From: Halanaerobiales bacterium
Lineage (GTDB): Bacteria; Bacillota_F; Halanaerobiia; DY22613
Length of the DNA: 5,530 nt
NCBI GenBank assembly: GCA_023128035.1
Contig: JAGMES010000238.1
Coordinates: 1-5,530, forward strand
Reading direction: 5' to 3'
Positions within the stretch are counted from its first letter, which is position 1, and each line of letters opens with the position of its first letter. The position numbers and the translations under genes were made by a program. The notes beneath the pieces are model-generated. The model had not been told where the DNA came from. It worked only from the letters and a program-made list of their open reading frames with translations, and did no database searches. Positions 1 through 5,530 of this stretch are shown here, one piece after another.

Positions 1-111
1 AAATTTCTCGCGATCTAAATTCCGCCAGAGATTAAGAAGACTTCTTTCTCCCCCGCTAATTTTAACCCCATTGTGAAGGTATAAGATGCTGTATCGATTA
101 GATTTTTTCAT
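1..111 (-). CDS. Possible separate GT4-like glycosyltransferase, N-terminal 37 codons only
   Basis: Starting at the ATG at 111, the reading is MKKSNRYSILYLHNGVKISG followed by GERSLLNLWRNLDREKF. This is the complete-looking N-terminus of a GT-B fold GT4 glycosyltransferase: a short basic leader, a first beta strand, a glycine-rich loop with GGxER, and a helix. A GGA triplet about six bases before the ATG could serve as a weak ribosome binding site. In this sequence it lies in the same frame as the upstream GT2 gene with no stop between them, so it may be the second half of a fusion protein. Alternatively it is its own gene, with the upstream stop hidden by a one-base difference in the A-run at 111-117. 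The rest of the gene lies outside the window, so the EX7E donor-site half cannot be checked. Confidence 0.45.
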   Translation of the reverse strand, partial: MKKSNRYSILYLHNGVKISGGERSLLNLWRNLDREKF

Positions 112-864
112 TTTTTTCCACAACTTGGCATAACTGATAAGGCAAGCAATGGCTGAAAATAGAGAGAGAAACAAACCACGCAGACCATTTCTATAATCCT
201 TCTTCAAAAAGAATTTCTGCAGAAAAATAAAGGATGGTTTAAGGACAAAATAGAGTAAATAGTTTTTTGGCCTTACTCTTCTTCCCATTTGATAAAGGTC
301 TTCGGCAGTTAAAGAAGTATAATGGTTTAGATAAATATCGATATAATTTTGAAAATTTAAGAAGGATTTGGGATAATGAAGAAAATAATTCTTTAATTTT
401 CCTACTTTCCCTTTAACCTTTACCGATTCGTGAACCATTTTATCAGTAAATTTCCCTTTTCCTCTTTTAAACAGTCTTAAGGCAAGCGGTTTATAGTCTA
501 AAAGAGGCTTCCCAAAAATAAGATTACTTCGTCGTAAACAATAGCCATCGAATTTATCCTTAGCAATCTCCCCTAAAATTTCTTCTTTTAATTCTGGAGT
601 AACCCTTTCATCAGCATCTATAGATAGAACCCACTTTCCCATAGTCTTACTTAAAGCATAATTCTTTTGAGGCCCAAAACCCTTTTCCATCTTATGAGTA
701 TAAAATTTAAGATTTGAATATTCCTGACATATTTTTGCCGTATTATCCTTGCTCCCCTCATCGATAACGACAATCTCATCTGCCCATTTCACAGTCTCCA
801 GGCATTCCCTGATATTTTTCTCCTCGTTTTTCGTAATAATAATTACTGATAGAGTGGATTTCAT
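1..864 (-). CDS. WaaE-like family 2 glycosyltransferase, read in frame into a GT4-like N-terminus (partial)
   Basis: The frame is open from the ATG at 864 to the window edge (288 codons, no stop). Residues 1-250 look like a complete GT2 enzyme of the WaaE/KdtX lipopolysaccharide-core type: an N-terminal strand SVIIITKNEE, an acidic nucleotide-sugar motif IDEGSKDNT near residues 34-42, the metal-binding DADE at 83-86 followed by RVTPEL, and a basic, hydrophobic C-terminus ending YAKLWKK, which I recall as a usual end for this family. Such enzymes act at the inner membrane face, moving a sugar from a nucleotide donor to a lipid-linked core. From M252 the frame continues into ILYLHNGVKISGGERSLLNL, the typical start of a GT4 enzyme with its GGxER motif near 271-274. 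The ATG overlaps the methyltransferase stop (ATGA), and a weak TAGGA site at 869-873 precedes it. The GT2 assignment is firm; acceptor and sugar are unknown. Whether the fusion is real is uncertain. Confidence 0.85.
   Translation of the reverse strand, partial: MKSTLSVIIITKNEEKNIRECLETVKWADEIVVIDEGSKDNTAKICQEYSNLKFYTHKMEKGFGPQKNYALSKTMGKWVLSIDADERVTPELKEEILGEIAKDKFDGYCLRRSNLIFGKPLLDYKPLALRLFKRGKGKFTDKMVHESVKVKGKVGKLKNYFLHYPKSFLNFQNYIDIYLNHYTSLTAEDLYQMGRRVRPKNYLLYFVLKPSFIFLQKFFLKKDYRNGLRGLFLSLFSAIACLISYAKLWKKMKKSNRYSILYLHNGVKISGGERSLLNLWRNLDREKF
111..117 (-). other. A7 homopolymer at the GT2/GT4 junction
   Basis: On the coding strand this is TGG, seven A residues, then TG and six more A residues. 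As written, the GT2 frame passes through as W-K-K-M-K-K and stays open. With six A residues the same frame reads W-K-K-stop, using a TGA that overlaps the GT4 ATG as ATGA. With eight A residues it reads W-K-K-N-E-K-I-stop (TAA at 98-100). The run length therefore decides between one fused protein and two overlapping genes. Homopolymers of this kind are frequent sites of sequencing indels and can support polymerase or ribosome slippage; the sequence alone does not say which applies here. Confidence 0.7.
861..864 (-). other. ATGA start-stop overlap (methyltransferase stop, GT2 start)
   Basis: The coding strand reads ATGA: the ATG of the GT2 gene (864-862) shares two bases with the TGA stop of the methyltransferase (863-861). 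This is the classic arrangement for translational coupling, in which a ribosome finishing the first gene restarts on the second. The only nearby Shine-Dalgarno candidate is the weak TAGGA at 869-873, which makes coupling more plausible as the main way the GT2 is initiated. Confidence 0.85.
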
Positions 865-1580
865 ATTTTCCTACATTTTAAAATTAATATTTCACCCATC
901 AATAATTCAGGAGAAAGTAATGCTCTCCGCATAAAATTATCTTTTACTTTAATTGTAGTTGTCATTTTAGCTACGAAGACTAAAATCCATAGCAGTAATT
1001 TAAAGAGTAATTTTCGCGTAAATATCACATTTCTATTCGCAGTTATTTTTTCCAAGTCAAATCTTCCCTTCCTTAAAGCATAATGCATTTCAGGAAATCC
1101 AATAGGATTGATATGTCGATCAAGCGAAGACCTTTGACTATAATAACCACCAAAAAAATTGTAATATCCTATTAGTAAATAACGTAAACGAGAAAAAATA
1201 CTCAAGATATTAGGGGTGGTAATGATAAGTTTCCCTCCCTTCTTTAAAACTCTGCCAAACTCTCTGACAAGGTGAAAAGGATTTTCTAAATGTTCTATCC
1301 CCTCAATGCAAATAATATAATTAAAGAATTTATCTTCATAAGGAAGATTTTTATTTAAATCAACTTTCTGAAAAGGGATATCCTTTAACTTAAATTTTTC
1401 CTCATTGAGGTCAGCAGCAAATACTTCAAAGCCCGTCTCTTTTAATCTTTTGCTGGCCGCTCCTTCTCCAGATGGTGCATCCAATAATCTACCTCTTTTC
1501 TCTCCTTTAAGAAGTTCAATCACTTTATCATGAGTGCCTACACCAGCATCTTCAAAAAGACCATTTTTACTAATTGGCAT
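861..1580 (-). CDS. Class I SAM-dependent methyltransferase (Methyltransf_11/UbiG-like)
   Basis: A 239-residue protein with the full set of class I methyltransferase signatures: motif I LLDAPSGEGAA at 32-42 (D34, G38, G40), the acidic residue after the second strand in FAADLNE (D57), motif II around 86-101 (FNYIICIEGIEHLENP), and motif III LKKGGKLIITTPN at 112-124. The family transfers a methyl group from S-adenosylmethionine to a small molecule, lipid or sugar. Beyond the core there is an aromatic insertion (about 130-150) rich in Tyr, Phe and Gly, and a hydrophobic stretch at 190-205 flanked by basic residues that could sit in or on the membrane. Its place between glycosyltransferase genes suggests O-methylation of a glycan or its lipid carrier, perhaps as a cap; that is inference. 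The ATG directly follows the TAG of the GT4 gene, with a strong AAGGAG four bases upstream. Confidence 0.9.
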   Translation of the reverse strand: MPISKNGLFEDAGVGTHDKVIELLKGEKRGRLLDAPSGEGAASKRLKETGFEVFAADLNEEKFKLKDIPFQKVDLNKNLPYEDKFFNYIICIEGIEHLENPFHLVREFGRVLKKGGKLIITTPNILSIFSRLRYLLIGYYNFFGGYYSQRSSLDRHINPIGFPEMHYALRKGRFDLEKITANRNVIFTRKLLFKLLLWILVFVAKMTTTIKVKDNFMRRALLSPELLMGEILILKCRKI

Positions 1581-2699
1581 CTATCTCCTTCTTTTGATAA
1601 AATGTTCGTATAATTCCTCTATCTTTTCTACCATCATTTCAGAAGAAAATTTGTTTTTACAGATTTCCTTTCCTCTTTCTCCCATCTTTTTTGCTTCTTC
1701 CGGATGGTTTAGCAAATAGATTATTGCTTCAGCAAATGCTTCAGGGTTATCAGGAGGAATAAGAATGCCATTTATTCCATTCTCTATAATCTCAGGAATT
1801 CCTCCTACTTTTGTGCCAATAACAGGAATCCCTGCTGACATTGCCTCAATGAGCGCTAGTGAGAGGCCTTCAATATTAGAGCAGAGAATAAAAACCTCCA
1901 TCAAAGAAAGAAAGGGAAAAACATTTTTCTTCTCTCCAGCAAAGATAATATTTTCTTTAAGGCCAAGGCCTTCAGCCAACTTTTCTAAAGAATCTCTTAA
2001 TGAACCTTTTCCTACAAATAAAACCTTAAGATTGGGGAATCTTTTTTTCACTAAAGAAGTCGCTCTGAGAAGAAGATCTGGATTCTTGACCGGTTCTAAA
2101 CGACCGACAGTTCCAATAATCCTCTCTTTTCCAGTGAGAGATAATTCTTTTCGCACTTCTTTTGAATTGACAACTTTTTTAAACTCCTCCAAATTTATGC
2201 CATTATAGATTGTAATGAGTTTATTCTCTCTTATCCTTTCATAATCTTTTGCCCAGTTTTTTACTGCCTCAGAGCAACAGATTATTTTATCGGTAAATCT
2301 ACTTAAGAAGTTCTCCGTTAGTAAATGCTTTTTCTGATAATAGAAATAGGTACTTTGAGGATGGGCAAAGACTATTGGAACCTTTACTAAAAGACCTGAG
2401 ATTCTTCCAAAGGTAGAGGCAAAATAGCCGGAAGTATGAAGAATATTTACCTTTTCTCTTCTTAAAAGGCTGGTTAACTTCAAAATATTCAGTGGATCGT
2501 GGTATGTAGAAAGATTTAAGACTCTTACTTTTATCCTCTTTTCTCTTAATTCCTCAGCAATTTTTCCACCTCTGACCAAACACCAAACCTCTACCTCATA
2601 TTTCTCTTTATTGAGCCTGGTAACAATATTAGCAAGGACCCTTTCTGCTCCCCCTGTTTTTAAATCTTCTATTAGATGAATAACCTTTATCTTCCTCAT
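1581..2699 (-). CDS. GT4 family (GT-B fold) glycosyltransferase
   Basis: A complete 372-residue GT4 enzyme, normal length for the family. The N-terminal Rossmann half has VIHLIEDLKTGGAERVLANI at 6-25, with the GGAER loop that contacts the donor or acceptor. An interdomain region carries IYNGI at 164-168. The C-terminal half has GRLEPVKNPDLLL at 199-211, VGKGSL at 229-234, and the retaining-enzyme EX7E motif EGLSLALIE (E277, E285), followed by AMSAGIPVIGTKVGGIPEII. The protein is cytoplasmic or peripheral at the membrane and transfers a sugar from a nucleotide donor to a growing glycan; donor and acceptor cannot be read from sequence. The ATG at 2699 is the only usable start: upstream in frame there is no ATG, GTG or TTG before a TAG at 2735-2733. 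No Shine-Dalgarno sequence precedes it, unlike the next gene. Codons are A/T-rich compared with the genes to the right. Confidence 0.93.
   Translation of the reverse strand: MRKIKVIHLIEDLKTGGAERVLANIVTRLNKEKYEVEVWCLVRGGKIAEELREKRIKVRVLNLSTYHDPLNILKLTSLLRREKVNILHTSGYFASTFGRISGLLVKVPIVFAHPQSTYFYYQKKHLLTENFLSRFTDKIICCSEAVKNWAKDYERIRENKLITIYNGINLEEFKKVVNSKEVRKELSLTGKERIIGTVGRLEPVKNPDLLLRATSLVKKRFPNLKVLFVGKGSLRDSLEKLAEGLGLKENIIFAGEKKNVFPFLSLMEVFILCSNIEGLSLALIEAMSAGIPVIGTKVGGIPEIIENGINGILIPPDNPEAFAEAIIYLLNHPEEAKKMGERGKEICKNKFSSEMMVEKIEELYEHFIKRRR
1585..1590 (-). promoter_or_regulatory. Ribosome binding site AAGGAG for the methyltransferase
   Basis: The coding strand reads AAGGAG-ATAG-ATG. The site lies inside the last codons of the GT4 gene and fixes the methyltransferase start at 1580. 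The GT4 stop TAG fills the spacer, so the two genes abut with no gap. Confidence 0.8.
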
Positions 2700-2745
2700 T
2701 TTTTGGCTATGGCTATTAAGAAGTCGCTGTCCCTATTTTAATCAC
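2700..2745. other. 46-base intergenic gap at a compositional boundary, with a GGGACAGCGAC motif
   Basis: This is the longest gene-free stretch in the window. On the coding strand it holds TTAAAATAGGGACAGCGACT (GGGACAGCGAC at 2733-2723), then a short tandem duplication (GGCTAT twice on the plus strand, 2705-2716). I see no hairpin terminator, no convincing -35/-10 pair and no Shine-Dalgarno sequence. G+C falls from about 40-47% on the right to about 28-40% on the left across this point. From memory, AAAATAGGGACAG-like words occur beside REP-associated (Y1 family) transposase genes in environmental bacteria; that resemblance is not proven here. Confidence 0.5.
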
Positions 2746-4476
2746 TTATCTCTTCAAGATATAAGCATAATAATCTGTATTCCCAATTCTTTGCCAACCG
2801 TTTGTAGGGGCACACTTTTGTATGTCTCTCGCTACGATGACTTTCGCACCAGTTCCCGCAAAGGTTTTGATAACTCGAGATTTAATCAAATGGTCTGCCG
2901 CCCAAAAATTAACCACATCTCTGCTAGGTATCTCGGCAACAATTCGGACCCGGGCCAATCGAGCCCAATAGGCAGAAAACGAGTGCCCAATGAATGCTAC
3001 CTTGTCTCCCGGTTCAACTCCCATTTGTTTTAAAGCACTGGCAACCTGGCATTGCACGTGAGCCGAGGCGTCTCCATCCTTTATCAGATTGCAGATCGCA
3101 GAGTAAACCTTTGGAGCAGTTGGAAGACTGATTGAAATCATTATCGGTAGCAACATAGCAAAAACCACAGACGTCACTATTTTTTTCGATTCCCTGGAGT
3201 CAGGTAAGCGCACACCGGAAAAGATTCCCAACCACAAGAGCACAACAAATGCACCAACATATCTCGATTGTACATGTATTAGCAGATAGATACCCAATGC
3301 TGAAATTGCTGGTATAAGCAAGCTCCAGTGTTTTGCTATATCTTTCACCACCAACCACCGCCGGCAACCCATAAAGTAAAGTACGAGAGCGCCTATTATC
3401 AGACCACTCTGCAAACTGCAGAAGAACATATGATAATAACTTTTGGCGTTTGATATTAAAACCCTTATCTGCCCCCTCAGATCAAAATGGGGTACGACGC
3501 CTTCATGCCAGTAAGATGGATCATACCATGCCGGATATGTACCTCCAATCGGGGCCCCAAATTCATAGATTTCTGGTTTGTCGGAGAGCTTTCTCGTAGG
3601 ATGCCGGGGCGTGCCACTGCCAGGAGGTCCTCCTTGCCAGTGAACATACTGATATTGAGCAACTCCATTCACATACCATGCGTAGGCCAATCTTCCATTA
3701 TCGCCGAATGTCAGGCGATCTTTGGCATTGGAAAGTACAACGATGAATGGACCTCCTATTGAAAGGAAGATGACTAACGCAATTAGCACACGCGGCATTG
3801 CTCTTCGGAGATTGCCGACCAAGAACATGCTGACCCCCAGAAAAATGAAGCTTAGTAGGAACATAGCTGTCTTCGTCAAATAGCTAAATCCAAGAATCAC
3901 CCCCAAAAGGATAAATGTGAACCAACTCCCAGCCTCCCTGCGGATGCGGAGTAATATACCGGAAGCTAAATATATAAACGCTGCAACACACATGTCGGGA
4001 GTTACTTTCGAGATAGTTATCAATTTCAGGGAGGACCAAATGAACAGAGTGTAACCCAGCACCAACCACGCCCATTCGGGCAAAGTTATATCTCCGCCTT
4101 TGAAAAACTCGATCTTCTGGCCTCGATGGTAACGGATGAATTCGAGCAGGAAAAAGTGAAAACAGCCCAAAGCACATAAGTAAATTGCGAAATTCACAAG
4201 ATGCACCACAGAGAATTCCCAATATGGCGAGGGTTTCAAGAGATGCATGGCCAATCCTAATAGCCAGGAGTAGAATGGGCTCCAATAGGCATTGATGGCC
4301 ATGTTCCAATCACCACGTAAATATGCATCCCCCATGTCGAGGTAGGAGATCCCGTCCGGGTTCATGGCATAACGGGCATCCCACGCATAAAAAGCACCAA
4401 GCACTATAGCTACGAGCCAGAAGATAGTTATCAAGTGCTGCTTAATATCTGGAGTTTTTTTCATTATATAATTCAT
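2746..4476 (-). CDS. Multi-pass membrane protein, probable GT-C fold glycosyltransferase (GT39/ArnT-like)
   Basis: A 576-residue integral membrane protein. A first membrane helix (about 14-31) is followed by an acidic extracytoplasmic loop, NPDGISYLDMGDAYLRGDW at 39-57, in the place where GT-C enzymes carry their catalytic acidic residues. Further membrane segments lie near 88-113, 133-155, 160-177, 185-218, 229-249, 350-370, 385-420 and 432-450. A long loop at about 252-345 is rich in Gly, Pro, Trp and Tyr (HWQGGPPGSGTPRHPTRK near 279-296; GGTYPAWYDPSYWHEG near 311-326). A soluble tail from about 455 to 576 looks alpha/beta (DKVAFIGHS, AKVIVARD). GT-C enzymes take sugars from polyprenyl-phosphate donors on the outer membrane face, which fits the neighbours upstream. 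I recall similar unnamed proteins in several bacterial phyla but know of no assigned reaction. The ATG at 4476 has GGAGG three bases upstream; M5 is an alternative. The gap to the HAD gene is 15 bases. Confidence 0.75.
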   Translation of the reverse strand: MNYIMKKTPDIKQHLITIFWLVAIVLGAFYAWDARYAMNPDGISYLDMGDAYLRGDWNMAINAYWSPFYSWLLGLAMHLLKPSPYWEFSVVHLVNFAIYLCALGCFHFFLLEFIRYHRGQKIEFFKGGDITLPEWAWLVLGYTLFIWSSLKLITISKVTPDMCVAAFIYLASGILLRIRREAGSWFTFILLGVILGFSYLTKTAMFLLSFIFLGVSMFLVGNLRRAMPRVLIALVIFLSIGGPFIVVLSNAKDRLTFGDNGRLAYAWYVNGVAQYQYVHWQGGPPGSGTPRHPTRKLSDKPEIYEFGAPIGGTYPAWYDPSYWHEGVVPHFDLRGQIRVLISNAKSYYHMFFCSLQSGLIIGALVLYFMGCRRWLVVKDIAKHWSLLIPAISALGIYLLIHVQSRYVGAFVVLLWLGIFSGVRLPDSRESKKIVTSVVFAMLLPIMISISLPTAPKVYSAICNLIKDGDASAHVQCQVASALKQMGVEPGDKVAFIGHSFSAYWARLARVRIVAEIPSRDVVNFWAADHLIKSRVIKTFAGTGAKVIVARDIQKCAPTNGWQRIGNTDYYAYILKR

Positions 4477-4479
4477 TCT

Positions 4480-4484
4480 CCTCC
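4480..4484 (-). promoter_or_regulatory. Ribosome binding site GGAGG for the GT-C protein
   Basis: The coding strand reads GGAGG-AGA-ATG. The three-base spacing is short, but for the alternative ATG at codon 5 it would be fifteen bases, so the first ATG at 4476 is preferred. Confidence 0.65.
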
Positions 4485-4491
4485 ATGTACC

Positions 4492-5172
4492 TTATAATGA
4501 ACTGTTCAGCTGCTCACTAAGTTGCCAATATGTTTGAAAACGATTGTCTATTCCGGAGCGTCTTCGTTCAAGGATTAAGTACTTCATACCAGCTCGCCTA
4601 GCACATTCTCCATCGCGGTCATCACGGTCGCCAATAAATAGACACTGCTCAACGGAAATTCCCAGTGTTTCGGCTATAACAAATAGTCCTTTGGGATTCG
4701 GTTTTAAGCAATTTATATTGTTATCAGTGGTGCAAAAGATGAAGCAATTAGATAACCCCAGTGTAGCTATCTTCTCCGCAGCGGGATAATCTGAAAATAT
4801 CGCAGTCGATATACCTCGATGGTGGAGATTATCAAAAAATTCCAAAACACCTGGATAGCGGCAAGAAGAAATATGGCGCAAGGGAATCCTAAAAATCCAT
4901 TCTTGTACCACACTACAGACTCTTTCTGGCGAAACACCAGAAGCTTGTGCTCCCCAAATGTATTGAGCACTTTCAATGTCACCGACGGCCTCAAACGCAT
5001 TTTTTTTGCGCTCATGTCTAAAATCTCTCAATATCTTTAAGTCCTTTAAACGCCGTAAATGCATGAGGTAATATGCCATAATGTCCAGAAACATGCACCT
5101 ACGAAGCGCGCGTTGGTCATAGAGAGTACCATCGAGATCGAAAATAACAGCTTTTAACATCGACCATTTCAT
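4492..5172 (-). CDS. HAD-superfamily hydrolase (probable phosphatase)
   Basis: A 226-residue haloacid-dehalogenase-like protein with all four motifs. Motif I is VIFDLDGTLYD at 9-19 (nucleophile D12, acid/base D14), motif II is the serine of AIFSDYP (S127), motif III is the lysine of CLKPNPKG (K157), and motif IV is FIGDRDDRDGECA at 179-191 (D182, D187). A helical cap of about 90 residues (roughly 20-110) follows motif I and contains a basic patch, RRLKDLKILRDFRHERKK, placing it with C1-capped phosphatases such as the phosphoglycolate phosphatase group. A basic cap suits a phosphorylated or membrane-facing substrate. Sitting between a UbiA-like gene and a GT-C gene, it may remove a phosphate from a polyprenyl-phosphosugar intermediate; that is inference. 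The ATG at 5172 gives MKWSMLKAVIFDLDG. The ATG at 5160 gives a more usual HAD start, MLKAVIFDLDG, and neither has a strong ribosome binding site. Confidence 0.9.
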   Translation of the reverse strand: MKWSMLKAVIFDLDGTLYDQRALRRCMFLDIMAYYLMHLRRLKDLKILRDFRHERKKNAFEAVGDIESAQYIWGAQASGVSPERVCSVVQEWIFRIPLRHISSCRYPGVLEFFDNLHHRGISTAIFSDYPAAEKIATLGLSNCFIFCTTDNNINCLKPNPKGLFVIAETLGISVEQCLFIGDRDDRDGECARRAGMKYLILERRRSGIDNRFQTYWQLSEQLNSSL

Positions 5173-5198
5173 CTCTATTGTTCTATATTTCGTTATCC

Positions 5199-5530
5199 TT
5201 ACTTACCTACGAAAGCATTTTTTAAGAACCAACGTATCCATGGTAAATCAAAAAACAAAAGAGCGCTTACTATGCCAACGAGGAATACAACATATACTGT
5301 GAAAGCCTTTTCCCGATATAAGCGTTCTGGATTTTGAGCGTTGGAATGTGGTTTCATGCCGATGTGCAGGTACCATGAAAAAAGAATTGCAAAAAAAGGT
5401 AAACTCAAGAGCAGCTCTATGCGATACTTTATCAGGAAAACGCCTAGAAAAAAAGCTGAACACATGCCATAGAAAAAAGACAGAATTAATAGCTTTTCTT
5501 CAGTATAAAATCGAAAACAACGACGGTATA
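5199..5530 (-). CDS. C-terminal part of a membrane protein, possibly UbiA-superfamily prenyltransferase (partial)
   Basis: The frame is open at the right window edge; about 110 residues are visible before the TAA at 5201-5199. They form three hydrophobic segments: a helix around LLILSFFYGMCSAFFLGVFL, a second around IELLLSLPFFAILFSWYL, and a last one around AFTVYVVFLVGIVSALLFFD, followed by a short tail, LPWIRWFLKNAFVGK. Between the last two lies a polar loop, GMKPHSNAQNPERLYREKA. From memory this loop plus final helix resembles the C-termini of UbiA-family prenyltransferases of the decaprenyl-phosphate phosphoribosyltransferase kind, found next to HAD hydrolases. The catalytic Asp-rich motifs of UbiA would lie upstream, outside the window, so the family cannot be confirmed. 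The gene ends 26 bases before the HAD gene and is probably in the same operon. Confidence 0.5.
   Translation of the reverse strand, partial: YRRCFRFYTEEKLLILSFFYGMCSAFFLGVFLIKYRIELLLSLPFFAILFSWYLHIGMKPHSNAQNPERLYREKAFTVYVVFLVGIVSALLFFDLPWIRWFLKNAFVGK

Noticed and set aside
34..60. Direct assignment of the GT4 start as proof of a bifunctional enzyme
   Set aside because: Only 37 codons of the GT4 part are in the window and the joint rests on a homopolymer, so bifunctionality is reported as a question, not as an annotation.
749..934. 61-codon plus-strand frame spanning the GT2/methyltransferase junction
   Set aside because: It is antisense to two well-supported genes and to their ATGA overlap; the product is low in complexity.
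1765..2208. 147-codon open frame on the plus strand
   Set aside because: It is antisense to the strongly supported GT4 gene. Long antisense frames are expected here because the A/T-rich codons of the GT4 gene rarely produce stops on the other strand.
2700..2745. Promoter or rho-independent terminator in the largest gap
   Set aside because: TAAAAT could be a -10 element, but the nearest TTGAAG lies only about 11 bases upstream. No stem-loop followed by a T-run is present on the coding strand.
3487..3762. 91-codon open frame on the plus strand
   Set aside because: It lies fully antisense to the GT-C gene, whose conserved loop and membrane segments explain the sequence. The plus-strand product has no recognisable motif and no ribosome binding site was seen.
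3884..4309. 141-codon frame on the minus strand, shifted relative to the GT-C gene
   Set aside because: It is contained within the GT-C gene in another frame, and the GT-C frame carries the hydrophobic periodicity and motifs. No sign of a dual-coding region.

Overview
The window is one continuous run of genes for surface-glycan or glycolipid assembly, all on the minus strand, so transcription runs from position 5530 towards 1. I see no RNA gene, CRISPR array, insertion sequence or long non-coding stretch; the longest gap between genes is 46 bases. A WaaE-like family 2 glycosyltransferase and a membrane glycosyltransferase of GT-C type suggest a Gram-negative-type environmental bacterium. The sequence does not fix the lineage.

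Layout in transcription order: (a) 5530-5199, the C-terminal end of a membrane protein resembling the UbiA prenyltransferase superfamily, cut by the window edge; (b) 5172-4492, a HAD-superfamily phosphatase; (c) 4476-2746, a 576-residue multi-pass membrane protein of GT-C type with a large, distinctive extracytoplasmic loop; (d) a 46-base gap; (e) 2699-1581, a cytoplasmic GT4 glycosyltransferase; (f) 1580-861, a class I SAM-dependent methyltransferase; (g) 864-1, a WaaE-like GT2 glycosyltransferase whose frame runs without a stop into the N-terminus of a second GT4-like enzyme, cut by the window edge.

The two halves differ. Sampled 60-base lines give about 28-40% G+C left of position 2700 and about 40-47% to the right. 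The left genes are packed with zero or negative spacing (stop codon touching the start at 1580/1581, ATGA overlap at 861-864); the right genes are 15-26 bases apart. The change falls at the 46-base gap, where the downstream GT4 gene lacks a Shine-Dalgarno sequence. This looks like a seam between two blocks of different ancestry.

Working model (inference): the right block makes a polyprenyl-phosphate-linked donor (UbiA-like transferase plus HAD phosphatase) and uses it in the membrane through the GT-C protein. The left block builds and methylates a glycan on the cytoplasmic side. The most striking detail is at 98-117: a run of seven A residues on the coding strand joins the GT2 and GT4 frames. 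One base more or fewer would split them into two ordinary overlapping genes.
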